DNA from: Maribacter sp.
GTDB lineage: Bacteria > Bacteroidota > Bacteroidia > Flavobacteriales > Flavobacteriaceae
DNA: 64,000 bases
Direction: 5' to 3'
Assembly (NCBI GenBank): GCA_002749285.1
Contig: PDPR01000010.1
Coordinates: forward strand, 124,001 to 188,000
In this document: positions 29,316 through 38,001 of the stretch, piece by piece
Layout: every line of letters starts with the position of its first letter
Position numbering within the stretch: position 1 is the first letter of the stretch
Made by a program: the position numbers and the translations under genes
The notes under the pieces: generated by a model
The model's database searches: none
The model's input: only the letters and a program-made list of their open reading frames with translations
Told to the model about the DNA's origin: nothing

Positions 29316-30311
29316 ATGAAACGAAGAAAGTTCCTAAAAAATTCAAGTACAGCTGCCGCTGGATTGGTTTCCGCCCCTCTATTGGCTTCATATAGGGACA
29401 CCAAAAAAGTCGCCCCTAAGGCGAATGACGACCTTGCCGGGACAAAACCCATAGCCATTTGTACATGGAATTTTGAAAATGCCACTGCAAAAGCATGGGA
29501 GATCCTGAAAGCCGGGGGAAGTGCCTTGGATGCCGTTGAACAAGGCGTTATGGTCGAGGAAGCTGATGAGAACAACCAAACCGTAGGAAAGGGAGGTCGC
29601 CCGGACAGGAATGGGCATGTGACCCTGGACGCCTGTATCATGGACAAAGACAGTAATTGCGGGGCAGTACTCGCCATACAGAATATCGCCCATCCCGTTT
29701 CCGTTGCACGAAAGGTCATGGAAGACACACCCCATGTAATGTTGGCCGGTAAAGGTGCTGAGCAATTCGCCTATGAAAAGGGTTTTGAAAAAGTGAACCT
29801 ACTTACCGAAAAATCAAAACAGGAATGGTTGGAATGGAAAAAAACATCGCAATACAAGCCCATCATCAATATTGAAAACCACGACACCATAGGAATGTTG
29901 GCCATTGACAGGAATGGTGACATTTCAGGTGCATGCACCACAAGTGGTATGGCATACAAATACGCTGGCCGTGTTGGCGACTCCCCCATTATCGGGGCAG
30001 GACTCTTTGTCGACAATGAAGTAGGTGGTGCCACGGCCACTGGGGTCGGTGAGGAAGTGGTACGGACCGTAGGTAGTTTTCTGATCGTTGAACTTATGCG
30101 CCAAGGAAAATCCCCACAAGAAGCCTGTGAAGAGGGGGTAAAACGAATCATCGCCAAGAACAAGGACAATACCGACTTCCAAATTGGGTTTATTGCCATA
30201 AATAAAAAAGGGGAAACCGGAGGTTATTGCATACAACCCGGTTTTACCTATCGGCAATATTCGGAAGCTGGACATATAAACCACCCTTCCGGTTCATTCA
30301 TTAAATCCTAA
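29316..30311 (+). CDS. N(4)-(beta-N-acetylglucosaminyl)-L-asparaginase (glycosylasparaginase), Tat-exported
   Basis: This enzyme cleaves the GlcNAc-Asn bond of N-glycopeptides. The 331-residue precursor begins with a twin-arginine-type signal (KRRKFLKNSSTAAAG). The family is an Ntn hydrolase that cuts itself before a threonine: the motif HDTIGM places the nucleophile at Thr191. Substrate-binding blocks GRVGDSPIIGAG and GGATATGVGE follow. Well-studied relatives come from Elizabethkingia (formerly Flavobacterium). It is divergent from cutC and upstream of polA by 61 bases. All key residues are present. Confidence 0.93.
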   Translation: MKRRKFLKNSSTAAAGLVSAPLLASYRDTKKVAPKANDDLAGTKPIAICTWNFENATAKAWEILKAGGSALDAVEQGVMVEEADENNQTVGKGGRPDRNGHVTLDACIMDKDSNCGAVLAIQNIAHPVSVARKVMEDTPHVMLAGKGAEQFAYEKGFEKVNLLTEKSKQEWLEWKKTSQYKPIINIENHDTIGMLAIDRNGDISGACTTSGMAYKYAGRVGDSPIIGAGLFVDNEVGGATATGVGEEVVRTVGSFLIVELMRQGKSPQEACEEGVKRIIAKNKDNTDFQIGFIAINKKGETGGYCIQPGFTYRQYSEAGHINHPSGSFIKS

Positions 30312-30372
30312 AACATAAGTAAGTACGAAAAGAAACTTCGTATTTTTAACCCCGCACGATTAATTTTCCAAA

Positions 30373-33207
30373 ATGGCCGAACAAAAACGACTCTTTTTAC
30401 TGGATGCCTTCGCTTTGATATTCCGTGGGTACTATGCACTTATAAAAAACCCAAGAATAAACTCCAAGGGTATGGACACCTCTGCCATTATGGGGTTCAC
30501 CAATTCACTTTTTGATGTTATCAGGCGTGAAAAACCCGACCATTTGGCCGTGTGTTTTGACAAAGGGGGCAGTACGGAGCGCACCGAAATGTTTCCGGAA
30601 TACAAGGCAAATCGTTTGGAAACCCCCGATGCCATAAAAATAGCCATACCTTATATACAGGAGATATTAAAGGCCATGCATATTCCCGTAGTAGTCCAAG
30701 AGGGCTGGGAAGCCGACGATATTATCGGTACATTGGCCAAACAGGCCGAAAAAGAGGAATACAAGGTTTTTATGGTCACCCCGGATAAGGATTTCGGCCA
30801 ATTGGTTTCCGAGAACATCTTCATGTACCGCCCAGCACGTATGGGCAATGGTATTGAGATCTGGGGCATACCCGAAATACAAGAACGTTTTGGGGTCGAA
30901 CGCCCTGAACAGGTCATTGATTACCTTGGCATGATGGGTGATGCCAGTGACAACATCCCTGGCCTTCCCGGTGTCGGAGACAAGACAGCCAAGAAATTCA
31001 TCAATGAATTCGGCTCCCTGGAGGGACTCCTTGCCAATACCGACAAGCTCAAAGGCAAAATGAAAGAGAAGGTCGAGGAAAATAGCGAACTCGGATTACT
31101 TTCGAAAAAACTGGCCACGATCTGTACAACCGTTGATGTAGAATTCAATGCCAAGGATTATGAAATGTCCGAGCCGGACAATGAAAAGGTCCTGGAAATA
31201 TTCAATGAGCTGGAATTCAGGCGCCTCAAAGACCAATTCGCAAAGATATTCTCCCCCACAACACCCCAACCAAAAGAAACAGGCAAAAATCCTCCCTCCC
31301 CTAAAAAAGAAACATCCGAAGCTGGTGGTGGACAGTTTTCACTCTTCGGAAACGATGGCAATGCCCCTGCGACCAGCACGGAAACCCCAGGCAGAAAAAC
31401 AATACTGGACGTTCCGCATGTATACCAGAGTGTCACAAGCCCTATGGCCATGAAACTCTTTATGCAAAATGCAATGAAACAAACATCGGTCTGCTTTGAT
31501 ACGGAGACCACAGGGTTGAATCCGTTAACGGCCGAATTGGTGGGAATCGCATTTTCATGGGAGGCAGAAAAAGGATTTTATATTCCTTTCCCCGAAGATA
31601 AGGCCGAGGCCCAGGAACTGATTGGGCAAATAAGACCTTTCTTCGAGTCGGAGGACATTGAGAAGATTGGCCAGAACCTAAAGTACGACATCAAGGTATT
31701 GCACAAATACAATATCCAGGTCAAAGGCAAATGTTTTGATACGATGTTGGCCCATTATCTGATCAATCCCGATATGCGGCACAATATGGATGTGCTGTCG
31801 GAAACCTATTTGGATTACACTCCGGTATCGATAACCGAGCTCATTGGGAAAAAAGGGAAAAACCAATTGAGCATGCGCGATGTGCCTTTGGAAAAACAAA
31901 CCGAATACGCTGTAGAGGATGCCGATATCACCTTTCAATTGGCACAACATTTTAGGCCTGAACTAGCCGATGCCAAGACCGAAGGGCTATTCAATACCAT
32001 TGAGATACCACTCTTGCATGTACTCGCGGATATGGAACTGGAAGGCATCAATCTGGATAAGGAATTCCTTCATTCACTGTCGGATGACCTCAACAACGAC
32101 ATCAAGAACCTTCAGGAAAAAATATACAAGGAAGCCGATCAGGAATTCAATATCGCTTCCCCGAAACAATTGGGCGAGATACTCTTTAACAAATTAAAGC
32201 TGGTCGATAAGCCCAAGAAAACCAAGACCGGACAATATTCCACAGCCGAGGATGTACTCTCCTATCTGGCCAAGGACCATGGGATAGTCCAGAACGTGTT
32301 GGACTATCGTGGGCTTTCAAAATTAAAGAGTACTTATATCGATGCATTGCCAGGGCAGGTTGAGCCCTCGACAGGAAGGGTCCATACCGACTATATGCAG
32401 ACCGTAGCGGCCACAGGCCGATTGAGCAGCAATAATCCCAACCTCCAAAATATCCCTATACGAACAGAACGGGGTCGCCAAGTAAGAAAGGCCTTTGTGC
32501 CAAGGGACGAAAATTACATTTTATTGGCTGCGGATTACTCCCAGATCGAATTGCGTGTTATCGCTGCCTTAAGTGACGAGACTACCATGATAGAGGCCTT
32601 TAAGAACGGGGAGGACATCCACGCCTCCACGGCTTCCAAGGTATTCAATGTCCCATTGGACGAAGTGACCCGTGAACAGCGTAGCAATGCCAAAACCGTA
32701 AATTTCGGTATTATCTATGGGGTATCCGCATTTGGGCTAAGCAACCAGACCGATCTTTCCCGTTCCGAAGCCAAGGAATTGATAGGGACCTATTACAAAA
32801 CCTACCCCAAACTCCGTAACTTCATCAGTGAACAAATCGATTTTGCACGTGACCATGGTTATGTACAGACTGTTTTGGGCAGACGCAGGTATTTAAAAGA
32901 TATCAATGGAAACAATGCCATTGTTCGTGGTGCCGCAGAACGGAATGCCGTAAATGCCCCTGTTCAAGGAAGTGCCGCGGATATCATAAAAATTGCGATG
33001 ATCAACATCCACAAAAAGCTGTCCGAAGGTAATTACAAGACCAAAATGTTGCTCCAAGTACATGATGAGTTGGTTTTTGACGTACATAAATCGGAATTGG
33101 ACACGTTAAAACCACTTATAAAATCAGAAATGGAAAATGCCTATAAGCTTGCCGTTCCCCTGAATGTAGATTTGGGAATTGGGCAAAACTGGCTAGAGGC
33201 ACATTGA
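30373..33207 (+). CDS. polA: DNA polymerase I
   Basis: PolA fills gaps and removes primers during replication and repair. The 944-residue protein contains the 5'-3' exonuclease (residues 1-290, LFLLDAFALIFRGYYAL and GDASDNIPGLPGVGDKTA). A Pro/Lys-rich linker follows (about 300-345), then the 3'-5' exonuclease with FDTETTGL, where D376 and E378 are kept, so proofreading should be active. The polymerase domain has DYSQIELRV (metal Asp721), KTVNFGIIYG (O helix) and VHDEL (Asp898). The start is the ATG at 30373. The gene is alone; its terminator is not obvious, and a possible gene remnant lies after it. Confidence 0.98.
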   Translation: MAEQKRLFLLDAFALIFRGYYALIKNPRINSKGMDTSAIMGFTNSLFDVIRREKPDHLAVCFDKGGSTERTEMFPEYKANRLETPDAIKIAIPYIQEILKAMHIPVVVQEGWEADDIIGTLAKQAEKEEYKVFMVTPDKDFGQLVSENIFMYRPARMGNGIEIWGIPEIQERFGVERPEQVIDYLGMMGDASDNIPGLPGVGDKTAKKFINEFGSLEGLLANTDKLKGKMKEKVEENSELGLLSKKLATICTTVDVEFNAKDYEMSEPDNEKVLEIFNELEFRRLKDQFAKIFSPTTPQPKETGKNPPSPKKETSEAGGGQFSLFGNDGNAPATSTETPGRKTILDVPHVYQSVTSPMAMKLFMQNAMKQTSVCFDTETTGLNPLTAELVGIAFSWEAEKGFYIPFPEDKAEAQELIGQIRPFFESEDIEKIGQNLKYDIKVLHKYNIQVKGKCFDTMLAHYLINPDMRHNMDVLSETYLDYTPVSITELIGKKGKNQLSMRDVPLEKQTEYAVEDADITFQLAQHFRPELADAKTEGLFNTIEIPLLHVLADMELEGINLDKEFLHSLSDDLNNDIKNLQEKIYKEADQEFNIASPKQLGEILFNKLKLVDKPKKTKTGQYSTAEDVLSYLAKDHGIVQNVLDYRGLSKLKSTYIDALPGQVEPSTGRVHTDYMQTVAATGRLSSNNPNLQNIPIRTERGRQVRKAFVPRDENYILLAADYSQIELRVIAALSDETTMIEAFKNGEDIHASTASKVFNVPLDEVTREQRSNAKTVNFGIIYGVSAFGLSNQTDLSRSEAKELIGTYYKTYPKLRNFISEQIDFARDHGYVQTVLGRRRYLKDINGNNAIVRGAAERNAVNAPVQGSAADIIKIAMINIHKKLSEGNYKTKMLLQVHDELVFDVHKSELDTLKPLIKSEMENAYKLAVPLNVDLGIGQNWLEAH

Positions 33208-33224
33208 TTGGGAACCAAAGCCTT

Positions 33225-33415
33225 TTTGGCCATCACCCTGCGACCAAAATCGGTTGGCCAAGTTCCAGTCTGGATGAGGGCATAGCTAGCTATGATATTT
33301 ACCTCGACACCGTTCCCGGGCCAAAACTTCTTTTAACAATGTGGGGCTATACCGGTGTGGGCACACAACCTTTCAACCGCAAAAAGTTGCAACCACAGGG
33401 CTTCCCCCCTTACCT
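33225..33415 (+). pseudogene. Possible remnant of a fibronectin/Ig-like domain of a surface lipoprotein gene
   Basis: An open frame that directly follows and overlaps the end of polA translates to a stretch containing TKIGWPSSSLDEGIASYDIYLDTVPGPKLLL and, further on, PFNRKKLQPQG. The strings SYDIYLDT and LQPQG resemble the DVYLDT...GLQPxT pattern of Ig/fibronectin-like repeats in Flavobacteriaceae lipoproteins. There is no N-terminus with a signal, so it cannot be an intact gene. The similarity is by eye only, and the frame could be chance. Confidence 0.25.
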
Positions 33416-33426
33416 TAACGATCGGT

Positions 33427-33927
33427 CTATCTTCTGATAAAAATCAATTCACCCCCTTCATTGAAGTTCTCAATATCAAGATCGGAAGCATCCACGACCA
33501 TGGTGTCCCCATCAATCTCCACATCTACCAAGATCGTTCCCCCTTCGCTATCGACCAACGTCAGGACAGAACCATCGAATTCATAGGTGCTCTCTTCAAC
33601 ATCACTCTCAACAGGGCAGGGAATATCCAACCCGGTACCAGCTGAATTCACATTGATCTCAATATAGTTTGAGGAATTATGTGCCGTAACGCTCAAATCG
33701 CTCTTAAAGGTAAAGGAAATGATATAACAGTCCTTTGCCGTTAAGAAATCGAGTATGTCCCTTGCATTTTTCGCACCATCATTCGCTGTACCATCGTCCA
33801 CCGTTAACCTAGTGGCATCCCAAGTCCCGACGATCAAAGCTTCATCAAGCGCATTGTCCTCTTTGTCCGATGAGCATGATAATACCGTGAACATAAGTAA
33901 TACAAGTAAAAACCTATAATGTTTCAT
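33427..33927 (-). CDS. Lipocalin-like lipoprotein
   Basis: The 166-residue protein starts with a lipoprotein signal (FLLVLLMFTVLSC, lipobox cysteine at residue 18) and an acidic SSDKEDN tether. The body begins ALIVGTWDATRLTVDDG, the usual opening of lipocalin-like domains, and continues in beta strands such as CYIISFTFKSDLSVTAH. The two other cysteines may form a disulfide (inference). It is probably tethered to the outer membrane or the cell surface; the ligand is unknown. It lies upstream of the DUF5916 gene's 3' end with an 81-base gap between them, so the two share orientation but not a tight operon. Confidence 0.75.
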   Translation of the reverse strand: MKHYRFLLVLLMFTVLSCSSDKEDNALDEALIVGTWDATRLTVDDGTANDGAKNARDILDFLTAKDCYIISFTFKSDLSVTAHNSSNYIEINVNSAGTGLDIPCPVESDVEESTYEFDGSVLTLVDSEGGTILVDVEIDGDTMVVDASDLDIENFNEGGELIFIRR

Positions 33928-34008
33928 TCTTTTTTTTATTTCGGATTTGTTTTCAATAAACCCTAAACGTGAAAATAGGTGTTCTATTATGTTTCTTGCC
34001 GATACACC

Positions 34009-36663
34009 CTATAGGACAAAGCGATAAGTAGCCTTTATCAGGAAGATACCCTGTGGCTTCCCTTTGTCCAAAATATTATCCTTTAGGTCCTGGAAAAGCA
34101 TTTCCTGTGGATTTCCCGATTGTGACAAGTCCTGTGACCATACCAAAAAGATCTCTGAACCAGGAGTGTACTCCCAACGGACCACCAGGTTGGACCGGAA
34201 TTGCACAAAAGAGAAATCGGGGTTGTCAAAATTAAAATCAGGGACACCATCCAGGTCATCATCAACGGCATAAACATTATCGGACAATGTTATCTGGCTG
34301 TCCAAAAATGGGGAAACACGATTTTCGAAATCCTTGGCCAAAGGATCGGCCACTTCCTTAAAATCGCTATATCTTCCCCGAGAGATAAAGGGCTGCCCCC
34401 AATATTGAACGGTAAGGTTTGGATTTATAGTGTAATTCACACGGAATGACATGCTCAAGGTCCTTTGATCCACCGTAGCGTTCAAATATCTGGTCCGGCC
34501 ATTGACATCCAGGTTGTTTACGTACTGCAATTTATTCTTATTGATGCCATATTCGGGCGACGCCGAGATCCGCAACGAATTAAACGGTTGGTAGCTGACA
34601 CCAAATTCCGCATAGTAAGAGCTAAAGGAACTGTCGGTCGCCTTACTCCCATTATGGAAAAAATCAAATCCCATTTTTTTCCGTCCATCCGTTTCAACAC
34701 CGTTCCAAAAGGTGAATTTAGGGGATTCCCTTAACCGGGGCCCTCCGCGTAAAGCAAAATTCGAATAGGATATGGGCTTATAATTGAAGCCAAGATTGCT
34801 GAACCAATTATTTTTCCAGTTTTGCCAGGAATTGGTATTGAACATCAAACCATTGAAATTACCCCCAAAATCCCAAACACCCCAATGGTTGTAATTGATA
34901 CCTGTTTTCCGAAAGGTATTATCCGGCTTCAGGGTCTGGTACCCCACCCAAGTATAGTGTCGAATATCATCGGAACGCCTTTGAAATCCAATATCATTCA
35001 ACTCAAGGCCCGGTGACCGCCAAGTTGCCCCAGTCTCAAATTTCCAGTGCCCATTCCCTATTTTACCAAGTTGCATGTTACCCCCTGTACCTGACAATGA
35101 AGTCCTGGTGGAATCCACCCCTACATGACCTGCCCCTACCCTCTGGAACAAATGGGCTATGGATTCCTGTGTGTTTTGGATTGCCTGTCCACTGCCCTGC
35201 ACATGGCTCCAGACAACATTGCCCCCGACATACCAATCGCGGTTATTCCACTGATGCTTAAAATCAAGACCCCCTGTAAATGCCGACTTATGTAAAAAAT
35301 CAAGACCAGGGCCCAATCGCTCCCTATTGGTTGCCGTAAATATTCCACCTATGTAGCTGTTACGGTCATTGAAGTCTTTCTGCAAACGACCTACAAAATA
35401 ATTGGTCAGTGGCTCCACCATCTCTTTCCTATGTGCCCCGCCATTATCTATTACAGCCTGTTTTCTCGCCGTAACACTCTCTAAGACACCAATAGACCAT
35501 CCGTTTTTGGTCTTACCACTAAACTTAACCGCTCCCAAAATATTGGTATACTCGGGCTGGTCGACAAACTCATTATCCGACAACTTGGGGTTTCCTTGGG
35601 GACTACGTCCGATTCGACGCGAATAAAAAACGTTGTCCGAGCCAAAGGTATTGCCCGCTTGGGAGGAAGACACATTATAATCAAAGATATTCTTGTTCTC
35701 AACAAAGAACGGGCGTTGTTCCTCAAAGAAAATCTGGAAACCATCCAAGGCTATGGCAGAGGGATCAGCCTCTACTTGGCCAAAATCGGGATTTATGGTT
35801 ATATCCATGGTCAGGTCATTGGTGACCCCGATCTTGGCATCAAGACCTACGGTCAATTTGCTATCGTTTCCGTCCCGAAAGGGATTTCCTTCTTCTGCTT
35901 CGTACGTTTTTAAACTACCTACGGTGTAAGGCTGGATCTCCAATTGCTTCTGGGGTTCCAGATCCATTAGCCCATGCAACTCCCCGAACTCACTGACAAA
36001 ACCACCTATATCTGGCGGCAACCGTTGCCAGACCGAACGTTCCCCTTCCCTAAAATGACTACGCATAACCTCAAAACCCCACACCTGCTCCCTTGCCTTC
36101 CCGAATTTCAATTGACTTAACGGAATCTTCATTTCCACATTCCAGCCTTCTGCATCCACACTGGTCTTGGTATACCAAATCGGATTCCAACTATCATCCT
36201 CGTTCATCCCATTATTGGACTCAAACACATCACCCTTGACCCCAGCGGCAGAAACGATGAAACCAAAGGCAGTACGTTTATCGTAATAACTGTCGATAAA
36301 AACACCTACCCAATCCCCGTCAAAACTATCACGGCGCGAAAGACGCTTTACTATTTTCCCGGGCTGGTTGTCCAAACATTGGATACCGACATATAGGAAC
36401 TTCTGGTCATAGGTGACCTTAAATCGGGTCTGATTGCTAGGGGGCGTGTTCTCATCCGGACGTGACTCTACAAAACCACCTTCCCAAGGCACATTTTCCC
36501 ATGACGCATCATTGAGCCTCCCATCGATCAGGGGCGGCTTCCCCCCTTTTAAGGTTTCCGTGGTATAAACCCTTTTTGGTACGACGACCGTTGAATCCTG
36601 GGCAAATGAAGGTGCCTGTACAATGAAAATCGAACAAAACAATAATAGAAGACCGGTTCCCAT
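34009..36663 (-). CDS. DUF5916 outer-membrane protein with N-terminal CBM9-like domain
   Basis: The 884-residue precursor starts with a signal (LLLLFCSIFIVQAPSFAQ). Residues about 35-230 form a family-9 carbohydrate-binding-like domain with LIDGRLNDASWENVPW, FKVTYDQKFLYVGIQC and WNVEMKIPLSQL. The rest (about 240-884) is DUF5916, a beta-barrel-like region rich in aromatic residues and ending in TYRFVL, the aromatic C-terminus of an outer-membrane barrel. Ligands are unknown; genes of this type are frequent in Bacteroidota. No TonB box or partner SusD gene lies nearby. Confidence 0.85.
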   Translation of the reverse strand: MGTGLLLLFCSIFIVQAPSFAQDSTVVVPKRVYTTETLKGGKPPLIDGRLNDASWENVPWEGGFVESRPDENTPPSNQTRFKVTYDQKFLYVGIQCLDNQPGKIVKRLSRRDSFDGDWVGVFIDSYYDKRTAFGFIVSAAGVKGDVFESNNGMNEDDSWNPIWYTKTSVDAEGWNVEMKIPLSQLKFGKAREQVWGFEVMRSHFREGERSVWQRLPPDIGGFVSEFGELHGLMDLEPQKQLEIQPYTVGSLKTYEAEEGNPFRDGNDSKLTVGLDAKIGVTNDLTMDITINPDFGQVEADPSAIALDGFQIFFEEQRPFFVENKNIFDYNVSSSQAGNTFGSDNVFYSRRIGRSPQGNPKLSDNEFVDQPEYTNILGAVKFSGKTKNGWSIGVLESVTARKQAVIDNGGAHRKEMVEPLTNYFVGRLQKDFNDRNSYIGGIFTATNRERLGPGLDFLHKSAFTGGLDFKHQWNNRDWYVGGNVVWSHVQGSGQAIQNTQESIAHLFQRVGAGHVGVDSTRTSLSGTGGNMQLGKIGNGHWKFETGATWRSPGLELNDIGFQRRSDDIRHYTWVGYQTLKPDNTFRKTGINYNHWGVWDFGGNFNGLMFNTNSWQNWKNNWFSNLGFNYKPISYSNFALRGGPRLRESPKFTFWNGVETDGRKKMGFDFFHNGSKATDSSFSSYYAEFGVSYQPFNSLRISASPEYGINKNKLQYVNNLDVNGRTRYLNATVDQRTLSMSFRVNYTINPNLTVQYWGQPFISRGRYSDFKEVADPLAKDFENRVSPFLDSQITLSDNVYAVDDDLDGVPDFNFDNPDFSFVQFRSNLVVRWEYTPGSEIFLVWSQDLSQSGNPQEMLFQDLKDNILDKGKPQGIFLIKATYRFVL

Positions 36664-36839
36664 ATGGTGATGATTGATTGATGTACCACTAAAGACGGCA
36701 GCTTTGAGGAGAAGTTACAGTCCAACCATCTTTTAACCCCATCTTAACATATTTCCAATATCAACCCCTATCTTGGGACAAGATACAGAAGTATTTACCA
36801 GACCCCTTTATAGGTCAAAAAAATATTACGGTTTTTACA

Positions 36840-36870
36840 TTTGTATTTTTGCATATTAATTGTACATTTG
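36840..36870 (+). promoter_or_regulatory. Promoter of rplM-rpsI
   Basis: TTTG at 36840-36843, a 19-base spacer and TACATTTG at 36863-36870 match the Bacteroidota promoter. Two more TAnnTTTG matches lie at 36836-36843 and 36844-36851. The leader to the GTG start would be about 42 bases. Confidence 0.65.
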
Positions 36871-36917
36871 CACCCCGTTTATAGGGATTGAAGTATTTAA
36901 TCAATAAAAATATTAGT

Positions 36918-37373
36918 GTGGACACATTAAGCTACAAGACAATTTCTGCCAATAAGGCTACTGTTGACAAACAGTGGTTGTTGGTTGATGCCGAAGGAGA
37001 GACATTGGGACGTCTAGCTTCCAAAGTTGCCAAATTACTCAGAGGCAAACATAAACCCAATTTCACTCCCCATGTTGATTGTGGGGACAACGTTGTCGTT
37101 ATCAATGCTGAAAAATTTACCCTATCGGGAAACAAATGGGACAGCAAAACGTATAGTCGCTACACAGGTTATCCGGGAGGTCAACGTACCACGACCGTAA
37201 AACAGATGATGGACAAGAACCCTGAAAGAATCGTTGAAAAAGCCATCAAGGGAATGTTGCCCAAAAACAGATTAGGTGCAGATCTTTTCAGAAACCTTAA
37301 GGTTTATGTAGGTCCCGATCACGATCAAGTAGCCCAAAAACCAACTGCAATAAATTTAAACGACCTTAAATAA
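36918..37373 (+). CDS. rplM: 50S ribosomal protein L13
   Basis: L13 is an early-assembly protein of the large subunit. With a GTG start at 36918 the protein begins VDTLSYKTISANKATV and has 151 residues, the usual length in Flavobacteriaceae. The family motifs are LLVDAEGETLGRLASKVAKLLRGK, CGDNVVVINAEK and AIKGMLPKNRLG. Readings that start further upstream (TTG at 36888) add ten residues not typical of L13. The stop codon overlaps the ATG of rpsI by one base, so the two are translationally linked. Confidence 0.97.
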   Translation: MDTLSYKTISANKATVDKQWLLVDAEGETLGRLASKVAKLLRGKHKPNFTPHVDCGDNVVVINAEKFTLSGNKWDSKTYSRYTGYPGGQRTTTVKQMMDKNPERIVEKAIKGMLPKNRLGADLFRNLKVYVGPDHDQVAQKPTAINLNDLK

Positions 37374-37759
37374 TGGAAGTAATTCACAAAATAGGGAGAA
37401 GAAAAACAGCCGTTGCCCGAGTTTACCTTTCAGAAGGAAAGGGGGACATAACGGTCAACAACAGGGAATTGGCCAACTATTTCCCTACGGCAACCCTTCA
37501 ATATAAAGTGAAGCAGGCATTTGCCCTGACCGGCACAGAGGACAACTATGACGTTAAGGTCAATGTTTATGGCGGTGGTATAACCGGACAGGCAGAAGCC
37601 ATACGTTTAGCGCTTTCAAGGGCTTTATGTGAGATTGATGGGGAAAACAGAATTGCCCTTAAACCCGAAGGTCTATTGACAAGGGACCCAAGAATGGTCG
37701 AACGTAAGAAATTCGGACAGAAGAAAGCCCGTAAGAAATTCCAGTTCTCCAAACGTTAA
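37373..37759 (+). CDS. rpsI: 30S ribosomal protein S9
   Basis: S9 lies at the head of the small subunit, and its C-terminal tail reaches the P-site tRNA. The 128-residue protein starts MEVIHKIGRRKTAVARVYL and ends with the conserved KKARKKFQFSKR. The start ATG overlaps the rplM stop codon (TAATG). A terminator with a UUCG loop follows at 37773. Confidence 0.97.
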   Translation: MEVIHKIGRRKTAVARVYLSEGKGDITVNNRELANYFPTATLQYKVKQAFALTGTEDNYDVKVNVYGGGITGQAEAIRLALSRALCEIDGENRIALKPEGLLTRDPRMVERKKFGQKKARKKFQFSKR

Positions 37760-37772
37760 TATCAAAATTACC

Positions 37773-37806
37773 AGATGCTCTTTTCGAAGGGCATCTTTAT
37801 CATATT
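37773..37806 (+). terminator. Terminator of rplM-rpsI
   Basis: A ten-base-pair stem (AGATGCTCTT with AAGGGCATCT, one G-U pair) closes a TTCG tetraloop at 37773-37796 and is followed by the T-rich TTATCATATTTT. It lies 14 bases after the rpsI stop codon. Confidence 0.75.
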
Positions 37807-37915
37807 TTCTAACAAGTTCATTGAAAGTCCCTTCATGGGGCAATTAAAAAATCCCGATTCCCATTCCTAGTGGGGATTTACGATATAACATAATATCGCA
37901 TAAGGGTAAATTAGT

Positions 37916-37974
37916 TTAGCATCTAAATGCTGGAGGCTTTGCAATATTCCGCAATACCACTCCAACATTGCTAA
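37916..37974 (+). promoter_or_regulatory. Nested hairpin in rpsB leader, candidate ribosomal-protein autoregulatory element
   Basis: Three nested helices can form 28 bases before the rpsB start. The outer one is TTAGCA (37916-37921) with TGCTAA (37969-37974). The middle is TGGAG (37931-37935) with CTCCA (37960-37964). The inner is TTGC (37939-37942) with GCAA (37951-37954). The layout, with unpaired segments between helices, is that of a protein-binding leader rather than a terminator, as no T-run follows. S2 leaders are known in other bacteria; the identity of this one is inferred. Confidence 0.45.
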
Positions 37975-38001
37975 TTCAAAAGAACGTAAACTAAATTTAA
38001 A

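Noticed and set aside
30324..30347. Short hairpin TACGAA/TTCGTA with T-run between the glycosylasparaginase and polA genes
   Set aside because: The stem is only six base pairs and the T-run is mixed; too weak to call a terminator.
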